In this document: positions 1 through 7,025 of the stretch, piece by piece
Layout of the letters: each line of letters opens with the position of its first letter
Position numbering within the stretch: the stretch's first letter is position 1
Assembly: GCA_007135385.1 (NCBI GenBank)
Contig: SLIY01000466.1
Span: 1 to 32,927 of the forward strand
DNA: 32,927 nt
Source of the DNA: Leptolyngbyaceae cyanobacterium CSSed165cm_216
GTDB taxonomy: Bacteria > Cyanobacteriota > Cyanobacteriia > Phormidesmidales > Phormidesmidaceae
Direction of reading: 5' to 3'
Program-made: the position numbers and the translations under genes
Notes under the pieces: model-generated
The model's database searches: none
What the model saw: the letters and a program-made list of their open reading frames with translations, nothing else
Told to the model about the DNA's origin: nothing

Positions 1-150
1 AAAATACGAATCAAACACAGAAGATTCATTGGTTAAAGGGCTCTGACATTCTCCAGCCCCGGTCAAAGCAAACATAATAGACCTAGGATGAGCTGACCTT
101 TAGCCTTCTGCCTATTGTTGCGTTGTTCCAGGTTCAGACCTGGGGTAGTT

Positions 151-1128
151 ATGACCTTCCGTTCCCTTGTTTCGATGGCTGTGGCGCTGGCCGGACTGGT
201 CACTGCAGTACCGTCTGCCCAAGCCGAGGTACCGTTCACCCGAGCCCGGGTTAACTTCAGTACCAATCAGGTACACCTAGCGTCTGTGGCAGGGAATGTG
301 CGTCCGGCGGTAGCCGCTGAGTGCCTTTGCCCCGGGGATCGGATCACAACCAACGTCGCCGCCAAAGCTGAGTTGCTGTTTAATGACGGTTCCCTAGTCC
401 GCATGGGGGAACAGAGTAGCTTACACTTTTGGCCCCAAACCCGTCAGCTGCGATTAAGCCAGGGCACAACCGCCTTATTTGTGCCCCCCGATCAGGGGCG
501 CACCACCATTCATACCGCTAACGCCATCGTCGGTTTGCAGAATGCAGCGGTGGTGGTCCGTTATGTGCCCGAGCGCAATCTGACGCTGGTGATGGCCTTA
601 ACCAGCGCCAGTGCCGGGCCCATATCCTTGAGCACAAACGATCACAGTCAGGATATAGCCCTTTGGGGTGGTCAGATGGCCTTGGTGAACGGTACCGATA
701 TCGAGGTGGCCGAGTTCGACCTGCAGGGGGTTTATCAAACCAGCCGTCTGGTTCTCGGTCTGAACATTCCAGATTCTCAGCCTCTGACCGGTCAACCCCA
801 TGACCCAATTGAGACCCTGCGCCCCCATTTGCTGAGAGCTCTGGCCCAACAGTCCCCCTTTGATGGCCCTAGCGCCATTATTGATCCGGACTTAATTGGT
901 CGGCCTACCCGATCCTTAGAAGCGGCTGCTCCAGAGCCCGTCGGCCTCGAAACCGGTGCCCCATTGCCCTCCGAAGAGAACTGGCTGCCTGCCACCACCG
1001 CAACTCCCCCGGGGGTGGTTACCCCCTTGTCAGGAGCAGAGCCTGCAGGGGCTCCGACGGTTGAAACCAGTGGAGATATGACTGTCCCTGGGGCAGGCTT
1101 GGTAGAGCCAGAAGCAGGCGTGCTGTGA
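151..1128 (+). CDS. Secreted FecR-domain protein
   Basis: Predicted exported protein of 325 residues with a FecR-like domain. Seen: an N-terminal signal peptide (MTFRS, a hydrophobic stretch to about residue 20, then a PSAQA-E type cleavage site near residue 25). A FecR-like segment follows (about 35-190), with the usual pattern 'GDRITTNVAAKAELLFNDGSLVRMGEQS' followed by 'TTIHTANAIVGLQNAAVVV'. The C-terminal third is rich in Pro, Ala and Glu and looks disordered. The ATG at 151 is preferred over an upstream TTG at 115 because the signal peptide begins there and a GGGG tract lies just before it. Family knowledge: outside iron uptake, FecR domains in cyanobacteria occur in periplasmic or cell-surface proteins of unknown role. 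There is no adjacent ECF sigma factor or TonB receptor, so a siderophore role is not supported. Confidence 0.8.
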   Translation: MTFRSLVSMAVALAGLVTAVPSAQAEVPFTRARVNFSTNQVHLASVAGNVRPAVAAECLCPGDRITTNVAAKAELLFNDGSLVRMGEQSSLHFWPQTRQLRLSQGTTALFVPPDQGRTTIHTANAIVGLQNAAVVVRYVPERNLTLVMALTSASAGPISLSTNDHSQDIALWGGQMALVNGTDIEVAEFDLQGVYQTSRLVLGLNIPDSQPLTGQPHDPIETLRPHLLRALAQQSPFDGPSAIIDPDLIGRPTRSLEAAAPEPVGLETGAPLPSEENWLPATTATPPGVVTPLSGAEPAGAPTVETSGDMTVPGAGLVEPEAGVL

Positions 1129-1139
1129 ATAAACCAAAT

Positions 1140-1198
1140 CCAAGTCCAGACCTGGAGTTCTGCCTGTGGGAAAACTCTAGATCTCGAGCTGGACTTGG
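1140..1198. repeat. 59-nt inverted-repeat element between fecR-like gene and purK
   Basis: Perfect 10-bp arms CCAAGTCCAG (1140-1149) and CTGGACTTGG (1189-1198) flank a 39-nt spacer; an inner pair GAGTT (1155-1159)/AACTC (1173-1177) can extend the structure. There is no T-run after it, so a classical terminator is not supported. Arm sequence and spacer length resemble elements at 11223, 16260 and 29697. Confidence 0.6.
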
Positions 1199-1254
1199 TA
1201 TAGGGCGATCAATGTTAGTAGGATTGGAGGGGTTTACAGCAGCATAGGGACAGT

Positions 1255-2433
1255 ATGGGGCAGGCGAGGGATGACAACACGCCACCGACCATTCAGCGAG
1301 TGGGGGTGATTGGTGGTGGTCAATTGGCTTGGATGATGGCACCTGGGGCTACAGCCTTAGGGTTGCAGTTGGCCGTGCAGACCCCTCACCCAGAGGATCC
1401 AGCGGCGGCGATCGCCCAGCACACCATTTTGGCCCCGATAACGGACGTCGACGCGACTGCGGTTCTAGCCGGCCAGTGCGATGTGATTACCTTTGAAAAT
1501 GAGTTTATTGACTGTGACGGGTTGCAACCGCTGGTTAAGCAAGGAACGATTTTTCGGCCTGGGCTTGAGCTCATGACCCTGGTGCTCGACAAGCTCGATC
1601 AGCGACAATTTTTTCAGCAGATGGGGCTGCTTAACCCCCGCTACGTTGCCCTAGAGGGGGGAGAAGCGCCAGAGGTGCTGCTGGCCAAAGCCCAGCCGGT
1701 GGGGTTTCCCCTGGTGATGAAAACCCGTCGCTTAGGCTATGACGGCTATGGCACGTTTGTGGTGGCTGACCCATCTCAACTAACAGCCGTCTGGCACACC
1801 AGCGGTCGAGCTCCAGTGCTGCTGGAGGAGTTTGTGCCGTTTAAGCAAGAATTGGCGATTGTGGCGGCCCGTTCCGCCAGGGGAGAGGTGGCCATTTACC
1901 CGGCGGTAGAAACCCAACAGGTGAATCAGATTTGTCGTCGGGTGGTGGCCCCGGCCCGGGTGAGCCCGGCGGTGATGGCAAGCATGGCTACCCTGGCCCA
2001 CACCCTCGTGAATGGCTTAGACCTGGTAGGAGTGATGGCGGTTGAATGTTTCCTGACCAAGGACGACCAGGTGCTGATTAACGAAATTGCCCCCCGCACC
2101 CACAATTCCGGCCATTACACCCTGGATGCCTGCGTCACATCCCAATTTGAGCAGCAGTTACGGGCCATTAGCGATCGCCCCTTGGGTCCCACCGATCTCA
2201 CCTGTGCCCAGGCGATTATGGTTAACCTGTTAGGGCTAGAGGCCTCCGGCGCTACCCACCAGGAGCGCCTGGCCGCCCTGAAGGCTATCCCCCAAGCCCA
2301 GGTGTACTGGTATGGGAAAAGCCCGCGCCCTGGCCGTAAGCTGGGTCATGTCACCCAATGCCTTGGGGCCGACGCCGATCCCGCCGGGGTGGCTGCCGCC
2401 ATCGAAGGGATTTGGTATGGTGCTGAAACCTGA
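1255..2433 (+). CDS. purK: 5-(carboxyamino)imidazole ribonucleotide synthase (PurK)
   Basis: De novo purine synthesis enzyme of 392 residues that uses ATP and bicarbonate to carboxylate AIR to N5-CAIR, the substrate of PurE. Seen: N-terminal nucleotide-binding loop 'RVGVIGGGQLAWMMA' (about 15-29), 'ITFENEFID', an ATP-grasp core with 'PLVMKTRRLGYDGYGTFVV', 'LLEEFVPFKQELAIVAARS', and the Mg/ATP segment 'VECFLTKDDQVLINEIAPRTHNSGHYTLDAC'. Length is normal for the family (about 350-390). The ATG at 1255 gives a short polar N-terminal extension before the Rossmann-like start. It lies 126 bp downstream of the FecR-domain gene and 83 bp upstream of uraD; a repeat fills the second gap. Cytosolic, housekeeping. 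Confidence 0.95.
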   Translation: MGQARDDNTPPTIQRVGVIGGGQLAWMMAPGATALGLQLAVQTPHPEDPAAAIAQHTILAPITDVDATAVLAGQCDVITFENEFIDCDGLQPLVKQGTIFRPGLELMTLVLDKLDQRQFFQQMGLLNPRYVALEGGEAPEVLLAKAQPVGFPLVMKTRRLGYDGYGTFVVADPSQLTAVWHTSGRAPVLLEEFVPFKQELAIVAARSARGEVAIYPAVETQQVNQICRRVVAPARVSPAVMASMATLAHTLVNGLDLVGVMAVECFLTKDDQVLINEIAPRTHNSGHYTLDACVTSQFEQQLRAISDRPLGPTDLTCAQAIMVNLLGLEASGATHQERLAALKAIPQAQVYWYGKSPRPGRKLGHVTQCLGADADPAGVAAAIEGIWYGAET

Positions 2434-2440
2434 TATCCCA

Positions 2441-2480
2441 GGGCAGACACCCCAGGCAGATACATCGGTCTGCCCTTACG
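2441..2480. repeat. Dispersed GGGCAGAC...GTCTGCCC repeat, copy 1
   Basis: A 40-bp segment just after purK that aligns without gaps to 6741-6780; a shorter related copy lies at 6942-6970. It contains inverted arms GGCAGA and TCTGCC. A dispersed intergenic repeat; it could fold into a 3' hairpin in the purK transcript. Confidence 0.65.
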
Positions 2481-2516
2481 ATCTTGGCACCCAAAACCGA
2501 ACCCCTAAAACCCTCC

Positions 2517-3044
2517 ATGCCCTACCCCCTCAGCCAACTCAACCCCATGTCCCAGGCCGAGTTTGTAGAGGCGATTGGCCCTGCCTTTGAAGCTACCCCG
2601 GCGATCGCCGCCCAGGTCTGGCACCAACGCCCCTTTGCCTCGGTGGCCGATTTGCACCAGCGGATGGTGGCCATTGTGCGATCGCTGTCCCCGGAGGATA
2701 AACTGGCCCTGATCAAGGCCCACCCCGATCTCGGGGCTCGGGTGGCCATGGCCGATGCCTCTGTGGCAGAGCAGAGTAAAGCGGGTCTAACGGACCTGAG
2801 TGCGGCTGAATATGAGCGGTTTCAAAGCCTAAATCAGCGTTACAAAGACACCTTTGGCTTTCCGTTTATTCTGGCGGTGGCAGGCCATACCAAAGCCTCG
2901 ATTCTAGAAAACTTCGCCCAGCGGGTGAATAATCCTGTCGAGGTAGAAATGGCCACGGCCCTGGGCCAAATTGAGGCGATCGCCCGCCTCCGCCTAGACT
3001 CCTGGATTGAGGACTCTAGTAAAAGGCAGACAGATGAAGGCTGA
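2517..3044 (+). CDS. uraD: 2-oxo-4-hydroxy-4-carboxy-5-ureidoimidazoline (OHCU) decarboxylase
   Basis: Enzyme of urate breakdown that decarboxylates OHCU to S-allantoin. Seen in 175 residues: the family signature 'AHPDLG' (His69-Gly73, His69 being the expected catalytic residue), 'ASVAEQSKAGL' (81-91) and 'FGFPFILAVAGHTKASIL' (113-130), in the usual order and spacing for the all-helical UraD fold. Start chosen at the ATG at 2517; an in-frame TTG at 2484 adds proline-rich sequence not expected in the family, and an ATG at 2547 is a shorter alternative. The stop overlaps an ATG at 3044 (TGATG), but the downstream gene probably starts later. No urate oxidase (uricase) or HIU hydrolase gene lies in the window, so the rest of the pathway must be elsewhere. 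Confidence 0.88.
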   Translation: MPYPLSQLNPMSQAEFVEAIGPAFEATPAIAAQVWHQRPFASVADLHQRMVAIVRSLSPEDKLALIKAHPDLGARVAMADASVAEQSKAGLTDLSAAEYERFQSLNQRYKDTFGFPFILAVAGHTKASILENFAQRVNNPVEVEMATALGQIEAIARLRLDSWIEDSSKRQTDEG

Positions 3045-3050
3045 TGGCCT

Positions 3051-3069
3051 ATGTATACATCATATACAT
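3051..3069. promoter_or_regulatory. Operator-like dyad upstream of the ribbon-helix-helix gene
   Basis: Perfect inverted repeat ATGTATA (3051-3057), 5-nt spacer, TATACAT (3063-3069). It also contains two direct copies of ATACATC nine bases apart. It lies 31 bp before the GTG start of the RHH gene. Family knowledge: RHH regulators bind short AT-rich dyads of this kind and often repress their own promoter. Autoregulation is inferred. Confidence 0.5.
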
Positions 3070-3100
3070 CCGCCACACTAGGATAGACGGAGGGCTTCCT

Positions 3101-3439
3101 GTGTCTCAAAGTGAAGTGGTTACCGTCAGGCTCAGCCCTGAACTGAAAGTCAAGCTCGATGCTCTGGCTGCCAGCACCAAGCGCAGCAAGTCATGGCTGG
3201 TTGCCGAGGCGATTGCCCAGTATGTCGAGCAGGAAGCCTGGCAAAGCGAGCAAATCGAAGCAGCTGTCCTCCTAGCTGATAGCCCGGCAGCCGAGTGGGT
3301 TGAAACCCTAGAATCTTTCGGTATCAACCGTACAGCCATGCATACCGGTTGGGGAAGAGCGCTGGGCCAGGTTTATGACCAGGTTATTGATTCAGTTCTC
3401 GCGCTTCAGAACCTAATTCCAATGACTGACCAAGAGTAA
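3101..3439 (+). CDS. CopG/ParD-type ribbon-helix-helix DNA-binding protein (orphan antitoxin-like)
   Basis: 112-residue protein whose first half is a classic RHH domain: strand 'EVVTVRLS', helix 'PELKVKLDALAAST', then 'RSKSWLVAEAIAQYVEQEAW'. The second half (about 60-112) has 'AVLLADSPAAEWVETLESFG' and a helical tail of unknown role; ParD-type antitoxins are usually only 70-90 residues. Start chosen at GTG 3101 because GGAGG lies 7 nt upstream (3089 region) and the RHH strand follows directly; the in-frame ATG at 3044 would place the operator-like dyad inside the gene. No RelE/ParE toxin follows: the 229 bp from 3440 to the next gene hold no recognisable coding region and are more AT-rich at their start. 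Role: DNA binding, probably autoregulatory; an orphan antitoxin or a free-standing regulator. Confidence 0.75.
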   Translation: MSQSEVVTVRLSPELKVKLDALAASTKRSKSWLVAEAIAQYVEQEAWQSEQIEAAVLLADSPAAEWVETLESFGINRTAMHTGWGRALGQVYDQVIDSVLALQNLIPMTDQE

Positions 3440-3668
3440 GTTGCTTCAGAAGGATGAATGGCATGCTTGCTACACATTTAGGTTGTTGCTACCTATTTTT
3501 GGCAAAGAAATGCTGAAATCTGGATTGCCCTCACCAGGACAAGTTCTAGTGTACTATGCTTTGATTGCTATAGTGCCATTGTCGGCTACCCCTTGGCCTG
3601 CCGTAGGGTGGGACAGCCGCCATCGGGATCGCTTAGCGGCCCTGGAATAGCGGCAAAAGTCCCCTGGG

Positions 3669-6302
3669 CTACACCTCTTCCAGGGCTTCCCGCACGGCTA
3701 CCACGTCCATCGAGAGGTATTCCCCTAGGCGCAAGATGTCGGACATTTGGGTACGACGGGCGGACGTTAAGGCTTGGGTACCTTGGGCCACCTGGTGCAG
3801 TTGGTCAAACACCTGGCGGTGCAGATACTGGTAGTACAGTTCCTGGGGACGCTCTAGGGATAACCCCAGGCAGAGGCGATCGCCCAACGATATCAGCCGC
3901 CCCAGCCAATCTATATCGGCGGCCAGGGCATCGCTGGGTTCATGGCTGAGCAGTTGCCACACCGATCGCCAGATCAGCCCCTCCAGCATGGGCTTGGCAG
4001 CAGGCAGAGTCAGGCGAGCATTGAAGTAGCCGGCCTCGGTGGCGATCGCATCCAGGTCATTTAAGTACTCTTCCCCCTGGCGTAGGGGATTACTACTGGG
4101 ATCGCTAGTCTCCCGTTCCAGGGCATGCAGCACCTCCAGGGTGCGCTGACTGAGGGCGATGTCGGCCGCCACCTGCAACTCTTGGGGCACCGGTAACCCG
4201 TCCCGGTGGAAGGCCCGCAGCACCCCATAATTGTCGCGGTACACCTGGGAGTAGAGCTGGTCTAGCCGCAGCAGGGTGTCCTGGGACAGCAACTGCATCA
4301 TCCGGTGGCGCTCTTCGGCAAACAGGTCCGGTAGCCCATAGGCGCGATCGCCAAAGATGCGATTAATCGCCAGGATGGTTTGGGCGGCACTGGCTTGACC
4401 CAGGCCATCAAACAGCTCGTCTTTGGCCTGGGTGTAATCTAGGCGGGAACGGAAGCTGCCAATGCCACAGTGGAAGTCCCACCCTCCCAGGTGTAAAGCC
4501 CCAAAGGCCAGGGTCAGGGTTTCGCGGGTAATGGTAGAGGTAAGCGTGACCTGGCCCACGGCTAGGGACAGGGGACCCAGGCGCTGGCGACGGTAGTCCT
4601 GCTGCTCTACGGTGTAGCTGTAGAGGCTTTGTTCCCGGCGGTAGTCGCTGAATAGGGAACCCATGGCATAGTGGGCTACCACTTGCTCCGGCGAGACTCG
4701 GCTGGGTTTTACCAGAATCTCGTATACCCCTGCCCCATCTTTAAAGGTAGCTACGTTACTGGGGGCAGCCCGCAGCCGTTCCACAAGCGCCGTTTCCAGG
4801 GCGATCCCAGCCACCTCGCCGGCCAGATCCATAGCCCGGGCAGCATAGCGCAGAATTTGGGTGCCCTCGGGGCGGGAAATTTCGTCGAAGAACCAGCCGC
4901 AACTGGTGTACATCAGCAGGGCGTGGCGCTGCATTTCCAGCAGCTGTAGGGCCGTGGTACGTTCTGTGGCAGAGAGAGGATGGGTCTGGTGGGCGGCAAA
5001 GAAGGTCTTGCGACTGTCGTCACTGCGATCGCCCATCACCGCCACGTAAGCATCTCGAGCCGCCCAGGGATCCTTCAGCAAGGCTGCTGCCTGCGGCTCA
5101 AACACATGACTCAACTGATCCCGCAACCAGTCCAGGCTGTCTCGCAGGGGTCGCCGCCACCGTTGCTGCCACTCACCGCCGCCGCCACAGCCGCAGTCAT
5201 CCTGCCAGCGATCGACCCCGTGGGAACAACTCCAGGCGGTCACCGGCTTCAGTTCGGCCTCCCAGGTGGGTGGGTGAGTGGCCAGGTAGTGGGCATAGTT
5301 GGTCACCGTCCAACCCTGGCGAGGAAATTCCTCGGTCAGGGCATAGGCCAGGGCTTTTTCTGCCCCGCCCCGGTGATGGCCAAAGGTTTCCCCATCGGTG
5401 GCCACCGAAATCAGCTGGAAGGGGCGGTGATCCCCATGGATGGCCTGGGCAATCCGGCCCGCGAAGTGCTGGGATGAACTGAGCACATCGTTAAAGCCCA
5501 TATCCCGCGAGATCGGACCATCATAGAAGAAAATATCAATGTAGCGGCTAGGGTCAGGGCTGCCGTCGGCGTGTTTCAAGAAACAACGGTAGGGGCGGCT
5601 GGGGTCGATCTGGCCACCCCCCACCTCATGCCAGTCTCCTCGCTGGCCATTGGTGGTGACTAGGGGGCGGCAGCGCTGCACCTGGGAGGGGGCCAGCACG
5701 GTAAACTTGATCCCCTCTTGTACCAGCACCTCTAGGGTGGGGTAGTCCACCGCCGTTTCCGCTAGCCAGATGCCCTCGGGATCACGGTCAAACCGGCGTT
5801 TAAAGTCAGTGATCCCCCAGCGCACCTGGGTGACCTTATCCCGCTGGTTAGCGAGGGGCAAAATGATGTGGTTATAGACCTGGGCGATCGCATTACCGTG
5901 CCCATTCAACCGCTGGCAACTGTTGCGATCGGCGTCCAGGATGCGCTGGTAGGTTTCTAGGTCGTAACGTTCCATCCAGCTCAACAGGGTGGGACCCAGG
6001 TTAAAGCTGATGTACTCAAAGGTGTTGACAATGCGAACCACCTCACCGCGATCGTTGAGGATGCGGGCGTAGGCGTTGGGCCGATAGCATTCGTGGTGGA
6101 TGCGCTCGTTCCAGTCGTGGAAGGGAGCTGCCCCCGGCTGCTTTTCGATCGCATCTAGGTAGGGGTTTTCCCGAGGGGGCTGGTAAAAATGCCCGTGGAC
6201 ACAGACAAAAATCCCCGTACTAACAGCGGGGATCAAGCCATCGTGGGTACTGTGAGACCCAGGAGTCTGGTGCAGCACAGTTTGCTGGGTTGTATCAGCC
6301 AT
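3669..6302 (-). CDS. Glycoside hydrolase family 57 protein with DUF3536 domain
   Basis: Large cytosolic enzyme of 877 residues, probably acting on alpha-1,4-glucan (amylase or glucanotransferase type). Seen: GH57 motif 1 'VCVHGHFYQPPRENPYLD' (about 33-50), motif 2 'HGNAIAQVYNHIILPLA', motif 3 'GIWLAETAVDYPTLEVL' with the expected nucleophile Glu182, and motif 4 'ATDGETFGHHRGGAEKAL' with the expected acid Asp303. The segment 'CSHGVDRWQDDCGCGGGGEW' and the long C-terminal half match DUF3536-containing members common in cyanobacteria. Start chosen at the ATG at 6302; the ORF is open for 61 more codons but that part is low-quality leader sequence that includes a hairpin. No signal peptide. It is transcribed alone; the nearest upstream gene is 715 bp away. 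Exact substrate cannot be told from sequence; glycogen-related work is the likely setting. Confidence 0.85.
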   Translation of the reverse strand: MADTTQQTVLHQTPGSHSTHDGLIPAVSTGIFVCVHGHFYQPPRENPYLDAIEKQPGAAPFHDWNERIHHECYRPNAYARILNDRGEVVRIVNTFEYISFNLGPTLLSWMERYDLETYQRILDADRNSCQRLNGHGNAIAQVYNHIILPLANQRDKVTQVRWGITDFKRRFDRDPEGIWLAETAVDYPTLEVLVQEGIKFTVLAPSQVQRCRPLVTTNGQRGDWHEVGGGQIDPSRPYRCFLKHADGSPDPSRYIDIFFYDGPISRDMGFNDVLSSSQHFAGRIAQAIHGDHRPFQLISVATDGETFGHHRGGAEKALAYALTEEFPRQGWTVTNYAHYLATHPPTWEAELKPVTAWSCSHGVDRWQDDCGCGGGGEWQQRWRRPLRDSLDWLRDQLSHVFEPQAAALLKDPWAARDAYVAVMGDRSDDSRKTFFAAHQTHPLSATERTTALQLLEMQRHALLMYTSCGWFFDEISRPEGTQILRYAARAMDLAGEVAGIALETALVERLRAAPSNVATFKDGAGVYEILVKPSRVSPEQVVAHYAMGSLFSDYRREQSLYSYTVEQQDYRRQRLGPLSLAVGQVTLTSTITRETLTLAFGALHLGGWDFHCGIGSFRSRLDYTQAKDELFDGLGQASAAQTILAINRIFGDRAYGLPDLFAEERHRMMQLLSQDTLLRLDQLYSQVYRDNYGVLRAFHRDGLPVPQELQVAADIALSQRTLEVLHALERETSDPSSNPLRQGEEYLNDLDAIATEAGYFNARLTLPAAKPMLEGLIWRSVWQLLSHEPSDALAADIDWLGRLISLGDRLCLGLSLERPQELYYQYLHRQVFDQLHQVAQGTQALTSARRTQMSDILRLGEYLSMDVVAVREALEEV

Positions 6303-6413
6303 AGATTGAGGTAATAAAATCAATACAGTGAGCTGGGGATCAAGGTCAGCAGGACTTCTATAGTTGAATGGTTTCGTGCGATCCAGTGATCCCCGGGAGC
6401 GATCCCCGCAGAA

Positions 6414-6432
6414 CCTTAGCCTTGGGCTAAGG
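6414..6432. promoter_or_regulatory. Hairpin in the leader of the GH57 gene
   Basis: CCTTAGCC (6414-6421), 3-nt loop, GGCTAAGG (6425-6432), perfect. A second, mutually exclusive pairing exists in the same stretch: TAGCCTT with AAGGCTA. About 110 nt upstream of the ATG on the minus strand. It may be a promoter-region dyad or an mRNA leader hairpin; no T-run is present. Confidence 0.4.
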
Positions 6433-6740
6433 CTATATCGATGAAAAAACTTTGGGGTAGACCAGAGGGTGGCGTGATAGGTCACGGGTCTGATGATGCC
6501 GGACCCTGTCAGTCGCTGGGATAATCGAATCGATGATTATCGACTTGAAAACTAGCTAGATTTTAACCTGTTTCCCTCTCGGCACCAAAAACGCTTAACC
6601 TCTATTGATAATAGGCTGACTCAGCCTGCCCCCGCCACCTATCGAACAAAGCCGCTCCATCGGTCAACGCGCTGCTGTGCGCCTGTTTCGCCAACGCATT
6701 CACCATCTGATCGATCACAACGCTTAACCCCACTCCGCCA

Positions 6741-6780
6741 GGGCAGACAGAAGGGCGGACACATTGGTCTGCCCCTACGG
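6741..6780. repeat. Dispersed GGGCAGAC...GTCTGCCC repeat, copy 2
   Basis: Aligns along 40 bp with 2441-2480: begins GGGCAGACA and ends with ACAT, one variable base, then GGTCTGCCC, one variable base, TACG. Confidence 0.65.
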
Positions 6781-6846
6781 CATGTGTTTATTCACCGATG
6801 CCCTCGCGTTACCATTCTACGTCCGGGCAGAAACTAACTCCCCAGT

Positions 6847-6910
6847 CGTGGGTTACGGCGGTGACCAGAGTGAAGTGTTGATAGCCCAACCCCCGATCGC
6901 CTAACCCACG
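6847..6910. repeat. 64-nt palindromic element (CGTGGGTTA...TAACCCACG), copy 1
   Basis: Perfect 9-bp ends CGTGGGTTA (6847-6855) and TAACCCACG (6902-6910). Its reverse complement aligns over the full 64 nt, without gaps, to the element at 32811-32874 (48 of 64 identical by eye). No coding capacity: a non-autonomous palindromic repeat. Confidence 0.7.
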
Positions 6911-6941
6911 CTACACCCCCCTCAAAATTCTCCACGCACCA

Positions 6942-6970
6942 GGGCGGACACATCGGTACTGCCCCTACAC
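6942..6970. repeat. Dispersed GGGCAGAC...GTCTGCCC repeat, partial copy 3
   Basis: GGGCGGACACATCGGTACTG followed by CCCCTAC; matches the right-hand part of the copies at 2441 and 6741. Confidence 0.55.
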
Positions 6971-6973
6971 CAC

Positions 6974-7025
6974 CTCAAAACTCAAAACTCAAAATTCTCC
7001 ATCACTCCATCACTCCATCACTCCC
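6974..7025. repeat. AAACTCAAAACTC and CATCACTC low-complexity repeats
   Basis: Copies of AAAACTC (about 6967-6990) followed by three tandem copies of a CTCCATCA-type unit that run into the stop codon of the histidine kinase gene at 7018-7020. The same two repeat types recur near 13633, 18475, 20820, 22266 and 32731. Confidence 0.65.

Larger units (their letters stand above)
6303..7017. other. 715-bp gene-free region between GH57 gene and histidine kinase
   Basis: No convincing gene; the longest unassigned open frame is about 30 codons. It holds the GH57 leader with a strong hairpin (6414-6432), an imperfect dyad ATAATC (6521-6526)/GATTAT (6535-6540) with outer arms AGTCG (6511-6515)/CGACT (6541-6545), two GGTCTGCCC-type repeats (6741-6780, 6942-6970), a 64-nt inverted-repeat element (6847-6910) and low-complexity repeats up to the kinase stop codon. 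Confidence 0.6.

Noticed and set aside
1129..1254. 6S RNA gene next to purK
   Set aside because: My recollection is that cyanobacterial 6S RNA often lies near purK, but this gap is only 126 nt, shorter than a ~180-nt 6S RNA, and contains a simple inverted repeat with no terminator.
3053..3067. NtcA-type box GTA...TAC in the RHH promoter
   Set aside because: Spacing is nine bases, not eight, and the symmetry is better explained by the longer ATGTATA/TATACAT dyad.
3044..3100. Extended start of the RHH gene at ATG 3044, overlapping the uraD stop
   Set aside because: The extension encodes the operator-like dyad, has no RBS of its own, and a GTG with a well-placed GGAGG begins exactly at the RHH domain.
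6303..6485. 61-codon N-terminal extension of the GH57 protein
   Set aside because: Not family-like, includes a perfect hairpin, and the ATG at 6302 gives a normal start shortly before GH57 motif 1.
6606..6726. Short open frame ending in RAAVRLFRQRIHHLID, possible gene remnant
   Set aside because: Only about 33 codons with no recognisable family; not enough to call a pseudogene.
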